64,000 nt of DNA from Cordilura impudica. Its lineage: Eukaryota > Arthropoda > Insecta > Diptera > Scathophagidae. The stretch covers positions 69,237,025 through 69,301,024 of the forward strand of contig OY821519.1 in the NCBI GenBank assembly GCA_963682025.1, in the 5' to 3' direction. Numbering within the stretch: the stretch's first letter is position 1; every line of letters begins with the position of its first letter. A program made the translations under genes and the position numbers. Below, one piece after another: positions 12,498-24,035 of the stretch. The notes below the pieces were generated by a model. The model was not told the DNA's origin, did not search any database, and worked only from the letters and a program-made list of their open reading frames with translations.

Positions 12498-12839
12498 TAG
12501 CGATGCCAATTTAGCGTATTTCGCGCTATAGCGCTTTTCAACTATCCGAAAGTCGCATTTTTTGCCATCAACGACTTTTTTCAACAAAGCGCTAGATTGA
12601 CGTTTTTGTTTTTTAGTTTGGCGCTTTTAGCTCCTCTTTAATACAACTCTTCATTTTAAAGAAAATTGTATTTACTTTTATAATAAAATAACATTTTCTG
12701 CAACTGCTCTTTTGAAGTTTTTCAATGGAAAAAGTCCTAACGATTTTTTTTTGTGGAAGTAATTTTTAAAGGTAAATAAAAACTTTATTCCTTAAATTAA
12801 TACGAACTAATTTTAGATAGAACGATATGTACAAAAATA

Positions 12840-14940
12840 TAGAAAAGCTTGGGAATCCGACTCGTCTTTACAAAAGTGGATCGGACCATTAAAAAAAGAT
12901 GACACAAAAGCATTGTTTGTTTATTGTAAGTGCAACATTAATGCAAAACGTTCTGATCTAATGCGGCACACTCAATCAGCGAAACACATAAAAGCGACGA
13001 AACCTTTCAATGATATTGATCTTACACAAACTGAAATTCCTTTTACAATAACTTCAACTGAAAAATAAAACAGCCAGGCCACGCTTGCCCTTTACACTGC
13101 TATTCATAGTCCTTTTTCTTCTATGGACTATTTTAGTACAGTGTGCTATACTGTATTTTAAGATAGTAAGGCTTCAAATTTTAGTCTGCATCGCACAAAG
13201 TGCACCAACATTATTAACAACGCTTGAGCGCCTCACCTCATAGAAAGCCTTCTAGAAGATTTAGGTGATTCCAGATTTAGTCTTATTCTAGATGAACGTA
13301 ACACTTTAATTTTTTTTTACATTGATATACTGATTTTTTTTATTTTTTAAAGGGACTGATGTTTCAGTGGAAAAGCTGTTAGGTGTAGTTGTACGGTACT
13401 ATAAACAACTCGAAACAAGCTGAATTTATAACGGAGGAAAAGCAGACGACATTTTAAATGGTTTTTAGCGACTTATGAATTTGTATAGTTTGGATTTAAA
13501 AAAAACTTCTGTCAATTGCTACAGATAATTCTGCGGTAATGATCGGTGTAAACAACGGCCTCTTTAAAAAAATTAAAGAAAAACATGACTTATAAAACTT
13601 AATCTTAATTAGACGTGCTTGCCACTCATTAGTGCGGCCGCTGAGAAAAAGTTTCCACCGAATATATACTTTTTGGTGAGAGAGACACACAATTGGGTTT
13701 CAAATTAATAAACAATGATTCTGTTACGCCAAAAAAAAATCCCATGGTAGCACTAACCAGATGGCTCTCGAAGAACGAGCTATAAAAACAATTTTGGAAA
13801 TGTAGCTGGAATTAAAAACGCATTTTAATGTGGTAAGTGACAAGTCCTATGAAACGTCGCTTTTGAAGGATATGTACAACGATTTTGTTTATATAACATA
13901 CTTAGCTACAATTTAGCTGAAGTCAAAATGGCAAATCTGGCTTCTGAAGCTCCAAATGCAGACCACACCAAGCTTTGTAATGATTTATATCGGCTACTAT
14001 AAGTGTTAACAAATATCATTATTATACCAACTGAAGGATTTGATTATTTAGAAGGTGATATTGATTCTTTACTTAATGAATATTTTATCTTGGCTACAGT
14101 TTTGAAAAATCCTGCTTTAAAAACAATATTGAAGAAGTTCAAAAGGAATTAATTAAGCAATGTCTTGTACAATTCACCAGAGCTCTTATTTTTGAAATAA
14201 GAGCAAAAATGCCTTCAAATTTTAGAATGTTAAAAAATATCATTATTTAATTAATGTTGTTTCTGGACCAGATTTTATTATTGTTTATTGTTTGATTTGT
14301 TGGGTTTACTGGTCAGTTTTTATTTTCAGCGCAATTAAAAAAACATCAATTCGCTTTTTCTCCTACGCGTTTCGGATGATATCCATCCATCTTCAGGGAG
14401 CCTTATTTTTTTTTTTTTTTTTTTTTTATTTAAAAACACATTTAACATTATAAACAAATTACAATTGTTGTTAAAAACTACTTACAAATAAAATATATTT
14501 TTCAACACAAATTTTTGTGTGAAACAAATTTATAAGGGTTACGTCGTATTTTCAACTATTGTTTTTCTTTTGTATGTTTTTTTGTTAATATCAAACTGTA
14601 GGCGAAAATATTTTTACAAAAAACTCCGAAGACGTCATTACATTTATAAAATAATTTATAAATGATAAAAATGAGATAGAAGAAATAGAAAACTGTCTTA
14701 ACAATTTGAAGTTTGTTGGAAATGGAAAAAGAGAGATAGAACTGATTTATTGAAGTACATAACTTCAAAAATTCAGTGAATAAAAATCCATTTATCATTT
14801 CCATATTCAAATGGAGAGGTGGAGAGGTCTTTTAGCGTAATGAATAAGAAACAGAATGTGTCTAGATCCAGTTAACTCACTAATTCGTAAAAAATGTGGT
14901 TTAAAAATTTAAAAATCATGTTGTTCGGTTTACAAAATAC
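12840..14940 (+). pseudogene. hAT transposase relic (hAT-C)
   Basis: Readable blocks: a BED-like finger 'FVYCKCNINAKRSDLMRHTQSAKHIKA' (C-x-C...H-x4-H, about 12919-12992); 'SRFSLILDERN' (first catalytic Asp region, 13270-13300); 'DVSVEKLLGVVVRYYK' (13360-13405); 'NADHTKLCNDLYRLL' (13955-14000); and the C-terminal dimerisation block 'GEVERSFSVMN' (about 14814-14845). Many stops and shifts. A minus-strand fragment with a hammerhead-like motif and a T run (about 14270-14430) interrupts it before the C-terminal block. Confidence 0.6.
14362..14400 (-). ncRNA. Hammerhead-like ribozyme motif 2
   Basis: Minus strand reads CTGAAGA, U, a GGATG/CATCC stem with a 5-nt loop, then GAAAC. This follows the hammerhead core order (CUGANGA, stem II, GAAAC) reported for Penelope-like retroelements. 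An extra nucleotide lies between A9 and stem II, and stems I and III are not clear, so activity is doubtful. A T run follows at 14405-14428. Confidence 0.4.
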
Positions 14941-15287
14941 CTACAAATTTTTGTGCAAAAATCAATTCAAATGAACCATACAGAAAGGGTAAATTTTATA
15001 TGAAAACGGTTTTATGGCCTGAAGATGAAAATGAAAATGATAATATTTTATTCGAAAATGAACAATTTTTAATCGAATTTTGTATTTTACTTTACGTGTA
15101 CAAAAATCGTCTATTAAAAAAAGCTATCTCAAAGGTACAAATTAGCTGTAAGTTTTTTTAATTAATATAAAAGATTATATATTAATTGATATTTTTAGCG
15201 CTTTTTGTTTTATTAATATTTAGCGCATTTTGGCGCTTTTTGTTACACTCCTGTGCGCATTTTGATTATAAATAGTTGGCATCGCTG

Positions 15288-15395
15288 GCTCCATATTAGA
15301 AGGATTACGCATACAACAGCAATTAGAATATGCGACGAACACAAGAGAGCATAAAGACAACACTAAGCTGCAATATTGCAATAACTTAGTAAAAT
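15288..15395 (+). pseudogene. Penelope-like element relic: C-terminal tail, 3' piece
   Basis: Resumes the frame cut at 12497: 'SILEGLRIQQQLEYATNTREHKDNTKLQYCNNLVK' in two short pieces followed by a stop. In related elements this directly follows the 'KRYT' of the GIY-YIG domain, so the two pieces were contiguous before the hAT inserted. Confidence 0.6.
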
Positions 15396-15458
15396 AGTTA
15401 AAGTTCTGTGATACTAGCATTAAGATCAATTTGTGATGTTTGTGTACTGTGTTGTTAT

Positions 15459-15497
15459 TATTTATTTATTTATTTATTTATCTATTTATTTATCTAT

Positions 15498-15572
<75 letters not shown>

Positions 15573-15575
15573 TTT
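15459..15575. repeat. (TTTA)n microsatellite
   Basis: About 29 near-perfect tetranucleotide units with two TCTA variants near the start. It lies between two copies of 'ctgtgatactagcatta' (15405 and 15657), so a ~250-bp segment may have been duplicated around it. The 'YLFI' reading frame across it is a repeat artefact. Confidence 0.95.
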
Positions 15576-15723
15576 TTTCTGTGTCGTGAAGTCCAGTTTT
15601 TTTTAGATATATTAGTAATTATAATCGCAAAGATGTAATATAGAATCGTAAGTTGATCTGTGATACTAGCATTAATTTCATTTTATAATAATAATTAAAA
15701 AAAGTTTGCTTTATATTTATTTT

Positions 15724-15762
15724 ATTTTGAAGAAGTCTGAGAAAAACCAGACGAAACGTTGA
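15724..15762 (+). ncRNA. Hammerhead-like ribozyme motif 1, 3' of the Penelope-like relic
   Basis: TTGAAGA, A, a GTCTG/CAGAC stem with an 8-nt loop, then GAAACG. The core matches hammerhead order with the leading C replaced by T and one extra base before stem II. Its place 330 bp beyond the Penelope-like C-terminus, on the same strand, fits the terminal repeats of such elements, which are known to encode hammerheads. Probably decayed. Confidence 0.45.
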
Positions 15763-15929
15763 GTAAAAATGAAAATTAATTGATTTTTAATTTTAATTTT
15801 TAAATTTAACCATCATTAGCCCGTAAGGAAACTCCTTTTACAACTTATAAAATAGTTTTTGTCAAAAATTTTGTTCTTAATAAGCTATTATTCAACATTT
15901 TTTATAACTCTCCTATAAATATGTAGTAA

Positions 15930-16950
15930 AAATAAATATCAAAATAATTTAAGGCAAAGGTGATGTTCCATTATTTTCAAAATCAAAAATTAGAAAATAA
16001 AAGGTACTTTTTTAAGAAAAGGTACTTTTTTTTTAAATAAAGGGCCCTTTCTAAAAGAAATTGTAATTAAAAAAAAGAATACTTAAAAAAGGGAACATTT
16101 TAAAGAAAAAGAGTACTTTTTTAAAAAGGGTACTTTATAGAAAAACTGGTACTTTTTAAAAAATTTACTTTTTAAGAAATGTACACTTTTGAAAAGTATT
16201 TTTTTTAAAAAAGGTACTTTTTTAAAAAAGGTACTTTTATATAAAAAAAGGGTACTTTAAAAAAGACTAATTAAAAAAAAAATTTTTTTTTAAAAAAACG
16301 GTAATTTTAAAATTTAAAAAACAATTTAAAAAACAGTATTTTTTTAAAGAAAGGTACTTTTTTTTAAAGGGTACTTTTTTACAAAAGGGTACTCTATATA
16401 AATAAGGGTACTTAAAAAGTCCTTTTTTATATGAAAGGTACTTCCTTTAGAAGAAGGGTACAAAAAGTACGCTTTTTCAAATAATATTTCTTTTTTTAAG
16501 AAATGAACTTTTTTAAAAAAAAGATCATTTCTTAAAAAAAGAAGCTTCTTTAAAAGGTATTTTTTTAAATGCACTTTTAAAAATAGAGTACTTTTCAAGA
16601 AAAGTCTTTCTTTCTAAAAAAGGGTACTTTAAAAATGGTAATTAAAAAAAATAATAATTTTTTTAAGAAAGATTCTTTTAAAAAAAAAAGTTACTTTTTG
16701 AAAAAAAGACAATTTTAAAAAAAGGTAATTTTTAAGAAAGATACTTTCTTAAAAAAAGAGTAATTCTTTTTAAATAATTTACTTTTTGAAAACTAGGGCA
16801 CTCTTTATAAAAAACAAACGGGTCGTTTTTATAAAAAATGTACTTTATTTGAGGATTATTTTTATTATATCGGGATGACGATAAAAAAAAAATAATTGGC
16901 AAATCTTAATTAAGCTACTTAGACACGTACAGTATAACCTGAACTATTGT
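15930..16950 (-). mobile_element. Family D element with 'GGTACTTT' minisatellite tail, copy D2 (head truncated)
   Basis: On the minus strand 'gccaattattttttttttatcgtcatcccgatat' (16860-16905) precedes a degenerate tandem array (15990-16855) of ~18-25-bp units, roughly AAAAAAGTACC(C)TTTTTTA. The far flank 'attattttcaaaatcaa..atta' (15970-15996) and 'aaataaatat' match those of D3. The mini-me head is lost beyond about 16950. Confidence 0.65.
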
Positions 16951-18111
16951 TTTATTAATAAAAAAAACTTTTTTGAATGCTTTTTAAAAACGATTTAGCT
17001 TATCACTAGAGCTAAATTATTTTGGGAATCGTCAATCACATTTATAGACCCATACGAAATGAGCTATTCTAATGGACATATATTAGCTATCTCCCTTAAA
17101 AACGCATTGATGCGTATTGATAACCTGAATATAGGAAAAGTAAACATTTTTGAAGCGATCTGCAGTTACCAACAAGGGCTTTTAGTTAGTTTAGCATTTT
17201 GACAAAATTGAGCTCAAAAGTTTCGTAATGTAGAGGTTATTTAGGTAAGAGTAATTTTCGTCGACTTGAACAAGTAAAGTTTTCAAAAAAAAATTAATTT
17301 TCATACAATATCTCTCAAAAATGTACTAAGCAGCAAAAATATTTAAAAAAAATGTTATTAACGCAGTTCTTAAGATTTTATATCAAAATTTTTTATTATA
17401 TTTTTTTTAATGTACCCTGCCAGTTTCAAGGATCCGCCAATTCATCAAACCACTTAAAGTTTTCTGTATTAAGGAGCGTTAAGTATAATGCAAGTGTGGA
17501 GCATTTTAAAATTTTACAACATTTTTAAATTAAACAAATCCGAATTAACCAAAATCAGTTCAAACACCTCTAACCAATTGCCGGTGGCACTAGCAATAAT
17601 AACTGCTTTAATAAACATTTTAATCCAATACTGGCAATTTTAAATACTACAAACATTTTAAAACGAAAACTTTTTGTTGATTAGAAAGTGATTTAAAATA
17701 AAACAACAACAAAAACATATACAGCGATAAGTTATTTTATGCATTCTAATTATAATAATTGTATTACCTAATAAAATATAGACTCGTAATAGGAAAAAAA
17801 AAATTCAAAAAAATAAATGGTAAATAGGAATTTGAAATATCTTCATAGTTAAATAATCCATAATACCTTAAATCAAAACATGAGTATTGCAAGCCTAGAT
17901 GAAATGCCTGGCTGTATAATTACAAGCGTAATGTGGTGATTAATGTTACCCAGTAAACATTTGGACTTCGAACAGACTCTCTTAAGATCATAGTCATATT
18001 GATAAATCATACAATAAGACAGTTTCATGATAATGGACTTGTGGTGCTAAAATTCCATTCGTTTTGTAAGTGAGAAATTTCGCAGTGTTTTTTATGAAAC
18101 TTCGATAAACT
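16951..18111. other. AT-rich stretch, no gene seen
   Basis: No coding similarity or repeat terminus recognised. Confidence 0.45.
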
Positions 18112-18469
18112 TCGCACCTGTACCTCTAAAGTGAGTCAACTCAAAATTTTTCACTTTTCACTTTTTGCAAGAAAACGATACACAGTGGTCATATCTATCC
18201 ACTGTAAAAATTTTACATCGATTTTTCTAGTCTTTCTTTGTGTTTTAAGAGTAGCAGCTTCTTTAGAATTCACTAAAAAGACATATTTTGAGTTCCACCC
18301 AAAAAACTTGTTATTTTTGATGTTACTGTTGTACACTTATTATTCGCAATTCTTTACAACGAAACAACTGTTTTCAAATTTTATAGTAAATTTAAAAAAA
18401 AAACTGTTTTTTGCCTCCACTGAAAATTTGTAAATTTTGATTTGACTCACTTTAGAGGTACAGGTGCGA
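18112..18469. mobile_element. 358-bp MITE with ~36-bp terminal inverted repeats (family E)
   Basis: Left end TCGCACCTGTACCTCTAAAG continues GTGAGTCAACTCAAAATTTT. The right end is its inverse with one clear mismatch in the first 36 bases. A unit with a similar right end ('ttttttgcctc..ctga', '..gtgcg') sits in the mini-Helitron at 22066-22356. Interior noncoding; overlapping open frames on both strands have no similarity. Target duplication not evident. Confidence 0.75.
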
Positions 18470-18639
18470 TATGTTAGAGTCTTCTTAAAGACTCCAGAAA
18501 TATACAAATTTTTAGACATATGATATTTTTTTAGCACACACATTAAAAAAGTGCTGTTTAAATAGTTTTTATAGAAAAAGTTTATTTTTGTAAGGTTTTT
18601 TACGACACATAATGATAATGGTTACGCTGCATACCGTCT

Positions 18640-21600
18640 CTTAAAAAAGTATCATTTCCTTAGAAAGTACCACTTCTTAAAAAGTGTCTTTTCTTTAAAA
18701 AAAAAATAATTTTCTTAACAGAGTACCCTCTTTCAAATATTTTTTTATAAAAAGTTACCATTTCTTAAAAAGTACCTTTTCTTACCTTTTCTTAAAAAGT
18801 AACTTTTCTTCACAAAGTACGTTTTCTTATAAAAATTTTCTTTCATAACAAATACCTTCTCTTTAAAAAAAGTTCGTAAATAAGTACGTATTCTTAGAAA
18901 TTACCTCTTCCTAAAACGTTAATTAAAAGTACTTTTTCTTAAAAAAAAAACATTTTCTTAAAAAAATAGCTTCTCCTTTCTTTAAAAGTTACTGTTTTTT
19001 TTAATATTACCTTTTTTATAAAAATACCTTCCCTTATAAAAATTACCTTTTTTAAATGCTATTTTTAAATAAATACTTTTCTCCAAAAAGAACATTTTCT
19101 TAAAAAAGTAAATTTAAAAAAAAAACACCTTTTCTTAAAAAAAGTACCTTTTCTTAAAAATCTATCTTCTTAAAAAAATATACATTTTCTTAATAAGTAC
19201 ATTTTTAAATTCTCTTGCAAAATTACCTTTTCTTAAAAAAAAAGCATTTTCTTAAAAAAGTAGCTTCTCCTTTCTTTTAAAGTTACTTTTTTTTATACCC
19301 TATACCACTATGTGGTTTGGGTATAATGACTTTGTGCTGCTGTTTGTAACAACCAAACATATTTGACCCAGACCCATCTTTAATTATACCGATCGAATCA
19401 GAATCACTTTCTGAGTTGATTTAGCAATGTCCGTCCGTCCGTCCGACCGTCCGTCCGTCCGTCTGTGTGTCCATGTAAAGCTTGTAATCAAACTGCAGGT
19501 CGCAAATATGAATATATTTTGATGACATTTGGTGTATAAGCTTTTATCGGCCATGGGATGAACGCTATTGAAATTGGTGAGAATCGGTCCATGTTCAGAC
19601 CTAGCCCCCATACAAATTACCCCTATGAAATCGACATAAATTGCCATAACATCCAAATTGTCAAATAGATCTTACTCAAATTGGGTTTGTATGCGTTCAT
19701 TACATCCATTAATGAGTCGTCCAAAAATGATCCCTTTTGCCACATATAGAGCTGCTTCCCGATCTTCACTTAAAACTATTAAAAAACAAAAATATTGCAC
19801 TGATTCTTCTCAAATTTTGTTTGTATATATTTTCACAAAATACAAGAGACTTTACCAACCATGGTCAGGATCGGTCCATTTTTGGACCTAGTCCCCATAT
19901 AGATATATCATCCGATATGAACTTTTTCATATCTGCAGCCAAAAAAATTAATAAAAATCCCACTAAAATTTGGTTTTTGCTTATTTTCTATGTCCAGTTA
20001 GTTGGGCCTAGGAGATACGGTTTTTAAACGCATGGTATAGGGTATCGTATAGTCGGTCTAGACCGACTATAATTTTCTTACTTGTTTAATATTACCTTTT
20101 TTATAAAAAATAACTTTCCTTATAAAAATTACATTTTTTAAATGCTATTTTTAAATAAGTTCTTTTCTCCCAAAAGAACATTTTCTTAAAAAAGTACATT
20201 TTCTTAAAAAAAACACATTTTCTTAAATAAAGTACCTTTTCTTAAAAAAAACATATTTTCTTAAAAAAAAGTACCTTTTCTTCAAAATCTATCTTCTTAA
20301 AAAAAATATACCTTTTTTTAATAAGTACCTTTTCTTAAAAAATAAATTCTCTTACAAAATTACCTTTTCTTAAAAAAAACATTTTCTTAAAAGGTACCTT
20401 CTGCTTTCTTAAAAATTTACCTTTTCTTAAAAAAGTACCTTTCCTTATAAAAGTGCCTTTTTTTATTAAACACATCTTTTTAAGTAACTTTTTTTAGAAG
20501 GTAATTTCCTAAAAAAGTACCTTTTCTTATAAAAGTAGTTTTCTGAAAAAAGCACCTTTAAAAAAAAAAAAACATTTTTCTAAAAAAAAGTAACAGTACC
20601 TTTTAAGAGATAATTATTTTTAAAAGTATCTTTTTCAAAACCAAATTTTTTTAAAAAAAAAGTACCTTTTCTTAACAAAGTTATTTTACATATAAAGGCC
20701 CATTTATTGATACCTTTTTAAAAAAAAATACCTTTTTTTAAAAAAATTCCTTCTCTTTAAAAAGTACCTTTTCTTAAAAAGAACCATTTGTAAAAATGTA
20801 CTCATCCTTAAAAATTACCTTTTCTTAAAAAATGGTTTTTTTCTTAAAAAAGTGTTTTTACATAAATAAAGCACCTTTTCTTAAGCAAACACTTTTTCTT
20901 AACAAAGAACCTTTTTTGAAAGAGTACATTTTCTTTTAAAGATACTTCTTCCCAAATAAATACTATTTCTTCACAAAGTAAATTTTCTTTAAAAAAAAAT
21001 GTTTTCTTAAAAAAAATGTTTTCTTAAAAAAGTAAGCTTTCTTAAAAAAGTACTTTTTTTCAAAAAGTACACTTTTATAAAAAGTACATTTACATAAAAA
21101 AGTAAATTTTTATAAAAAAAAACATTTTTATAAAAAATAACATTTTATAAAAAAGTAATTTTTCTTAGAGAAGTACATTTATTTAAAAAGGTACCTTTTC
21201 TTAAAAGAAAGTACATAAAAAATTAAATTTTCTTAACCGAGTATGTTTTCTTAAATGAGTTCTTTTTCTTAAAAAAGTACCTTTGCTAAAGAGGTACCTT
21301 TTGTAAATATTTACCCTTTTTAAAAAAGTATCTTTTTTTAAAAATTAAATCTTCTTACAAAAGTGCCTTTTCACAAAAAAGTACATTTTCCTTATAAAGT
21401 ACCCTTTCTTAACAAATCACTTTTTCTTAACAATGCTCTTTTTTCAAAAAATAGCTTTCCTTTTAAAGATACCTTATTCTAAAAAAATACCTTTTCCAAA
21501 AAGTGAATCTTTTTTAGAAAATGAAATTTTGTTTCTGAAAAAAGGTAATTGTTCTTAAAAAAATTAATTTTTTTAAAAATATCACTTCATAAAAAATTAC

Positions 21601-21780
21601 TTTTCCTATAAAAAGGTACTTTTTTACAAAAAGGTACTTTTTTATGAAAAAGTACTGTTACTTTAAAACGTGTCTCTTCTTTTTAGGAAAGTACATTTTC
21701 TTAAATAGCAAATTTTCTTAAAAAAACTTTTTAAAAAACCTTCTATTTATAAATTTTAATTTTTAAACAATACCCTTCCT
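18640..21780. repeat. Degenerate 'CTTAAAAAAGTACCTTTT' minisatellite, 3.1 kb
   Basis: Hundreds of loosely related 16-25-bp units built on TTTTCTTAAAAAAGTACC, the same motif and orientation as the minus strand of the arrays at 15990-16855 and 32090-34600. A higher-order unit of roughly 330 bp is visible: 18935-19285 recurs at 19250-19293 plus 20087-20420, with 'cttctcctttctt.aaa.gttact' and 'aatattaccttttttata' as landmarks. Family A copy A2 interrupts it at 19294-20086. No family D flank recognised here. Confidence 0.85.
19294..20086 (-). mobile_element. Family A repeat, copy A2 (793 bp, complete)
   Basis: TATACCCTATACCACTATGTGG at the left and the ATAGTCGGTCT half-palindrome with TTTTCTTACTTGTT at the right. 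It contains a (GTCC/GTCT)n run at 19428-19461. The host minisatellite has an uninterrupted counterpart at about 18975-19010, giving an internal empty site. Its open frames have no protein similarity. Confidence 0.9.
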
Positions 21781-21892
21781 AATAGAAGTCGAAGTCCAAA
21801 GTCAATTTTTTTAAAAAATTAAAAAAAAGTGCAATGTCATACAAAACTTTTTTCGAAGGTTTTATAGTTTTATAATAATCAATTACTTCAGA

Positions 21893-22510
21893 TCTATAAT
21901 ATTAACAGGCTAGATGATTTCTTGAGACCGATGTTTTGTTCTACCGTTTTATCCCGATTTTGACCAAACGTATATTATTTGAAAGGCATTTCTTTTTAGC
22001 CGTTTTGCAGATTTACAGATTTTTAAGTTTCTTCCTTTATTTTGAGTAACTTGCATTTCAAAACTGTCTTCTTTGACAAGAAAAATTCCGTTATATCTGG
22101 AGCACAACTTGAGATAATATCACTAGTCAAATTAAAAAATTTCAGTCAGAGAGTCATAACTCAAAATTATATTTTATTTCCACAAACACAATATATATTT
22201 AACAAAAAAAGTATAGAAAAAATTTCCTCAAAATGGACATTTTTCATAATACAACTACATTTTTTTTAAATAATACAGTAATTTTTACATATACAGTTTT
22301 TTGCCTCTCCTGAATATTTGAAAATTTTGAGTTGTGTCACTTTTGTATTTAAGGTGCGATATGCTATGTGTGTTTTATTAAATTTCTTAATGTGTTTGTT
22401 AATGAGTTCGTTATCTTCATTCACAATAATAATAAACCATAAAAATATTGGTTTGTGAATTGGCTAAGTTGAAAATAAAGCTGCCTAGAAATTGCGCTGG
22501 AATCTGCTAG
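21893..22510 (+). mobile_element. Mini-Helitron copy H4 with internal insertion
   Basis: A then TCTATAATATTAACAGG at the left; CTGCTAG then T at the right. Matches the ~368-bp family except for about 290 extra bases at 22066-22356. Confidence 0.85.
22066..22356. mobile_element. Insertion in H4, related to MITE family E
   Basis: The right part 'cagttttttgcctctcctga...ttttgagttgtgtcact...ggtgcg' aligns with the right end of the family E MITE at 18112-18469. 'agagtcataactcaaaatt' faintly recalls its left end. The left terminus is decayed. Confidence 0.5.
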
Positions 22511-23691
22511 TACTTATAAATTTATATCTGAACGCTCTGCAACTGACATATAGTTTAAATAAATTTTAAGACTACATATATCTTTCTGATATACGAGCAA
22601 TTTGTTGACTAGGTAATACATTTTTGTTATCTTCTTTTAATTGAAAAGAAGCCAATCAAAATAGCCATACACAACAACTTATTTAAAAACTACTACCGTA
22701 AAAGTTTAAAACTCATATTGTAGTTATTTTGTTTCTTTTGTTATATGAGTAGATTAACACGGGCGTGAAGGTAAATAAAATCAACACCATGTATATATAT
22801 ATATATGAATACTTATATACACACATATAATAAAATGAAAAAAAAAACTGTTTCAATTTCATTAAAGAAATGGGTGATTTCAACATAGAAACATACCATG
22901 GGATAAGTATATGCTCGTATGTTAACACTTCTACTGCTTGCATCCATTTAATGCGAATACTTATATACAAACTAACTCACTACTAACCAAAAGAAAACCC
23001 AATAAAATCAAAATGTTGTCCCTTTCACTAAGTACATAAGTTTGTTAGAGCCATAGCGCGGCAGCTTATTGTTGACCAGGTGACTTGAGTATTATATATG
23101 AAATTTGAAACTACAAGCAAAACTTTTTGAGCTGCTAAAACTTAAAAAAGAGTAACCAAGGAAATGATTTTACTACACTTGCAAAAAAATGTTAGTGAAC
23201 TTAAACTTAACTTAGCTTGCTAGCAAAAAATAAATAAAAATATTCTTATTATTGTTGCAAACTAAATTTTCATCAAAAAACAAAAATAGAATATTATGTC
23301 ACTTAATCCCTTTTCACAGGCAGGGCTCGAAATATTGACTTCTTTTACAAATATATTTTTTTTTTAGCATAAAAGAAGAAATAGGCACATGGTATTCAAT
23401 TACTTAACTAAATACATAATTTATACTAGTTTCTTATATGTGGCCATTAAAACCAAAGCTTTTAACTTTATTTACCACACATTGTGTTTACATAGTTTAG
23501 AAATAAAGCATATCTAGTACACAAACTGACAAAACTTAAACTAAATATTGTTTTGTAAAAAAAAAAAAAGATTTCAATTACTTGGGTATATTTATAAATA
23601 TGATACCAAACCATAAAAACATTTGCACGCATTTGGAGATTTTTTTTTTTTTGTTTTTAACAATTCCGTAGACAAAACATAATTCGTTGTA
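22511..23691. other. AT-rich stretch, no gene seen
   Basis: A short (TA)n at 22789-22806 and several A/T homopolymers (23554-23568, 23641-23652). No coding similarity. Confidence 0.45.
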
Positions 23692-24035
23692 AAGGGTGTA
23701 TTTTTTAGAGGTTCACAACTTTGAGTTAGTAACACTGCTTTATTTGACAACCGATTTAACAGCTGATAGCTGCTTTTTGTTAAGATTGGTTTACCATTTC
23801 ATCGTGGATAGACATAAACAGAGCAATACTTGCAAATTATTGAAATTTTCTATCAAAATAATGCTTCTGTTCGTCAAACTTATCAACCAATTCGTCCATT
23901 TTATTATAGTCATAATCGTCCATCAGAGCAGCAAATTCGATTAACTATGAAACGTTTTCGCACCACGTTTACTCTTAATGATAACGTGCATCCCCTAGGA
24001 TGCCAAATAGTACGCACCAAATAAGTTGCAACAGA
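23692..24035 (+). pseudogene. mariner-like transposase relic, N-terminal helix-turn-helix part
   Basis: The left end 'GGGTGTATTTTTTAGAGG' with 'aactttgagtt.gtaacactg' resembles the terminus of an insect mariner group. The peptide pieces 'VDRHKQ', 'QIIEIFYQNNASVRQTYQPIRPFY', 'NRPSEQQIRLTMKRFRTTFTL' and 'RTK' then follow that group's DNA-binding domain. Two frames are needed. The catalytic half is missing. Confidence 0.65.

Larger units (their letters stand above)
12498..15287 (+). mobile_element. hAT element copy hAT-C, decayed, inside the Penelope-like relic
   Basis: Left end TAGCGATGCCAATTT and right end (reverse complement) CAGCGATGCCAACTAT form the inverted repeats. Flanking 8-mers GCTACACA (12490-12497) and GCTCCATA (15288-15295) agree at 6 of 8 positions, a worn 8-bp duplication. 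Subterminal 'gcgctttt' motifs repeat at both ends. It carries the transposase relic 12840-14940. A 77-bp relative with the same termini lies at 36640-36716. Confidence 0.7.

Noticed and set aside
15408..15638. 76-residue 'YLFI' repeat protein
   Set aside because: Pure translation of the (TTTA)n microsatellite.
16344..16598. 84-residue Lys/Phe-rich minus-strand frame
   Set aside because: Translation of the GTACC minisatellite.
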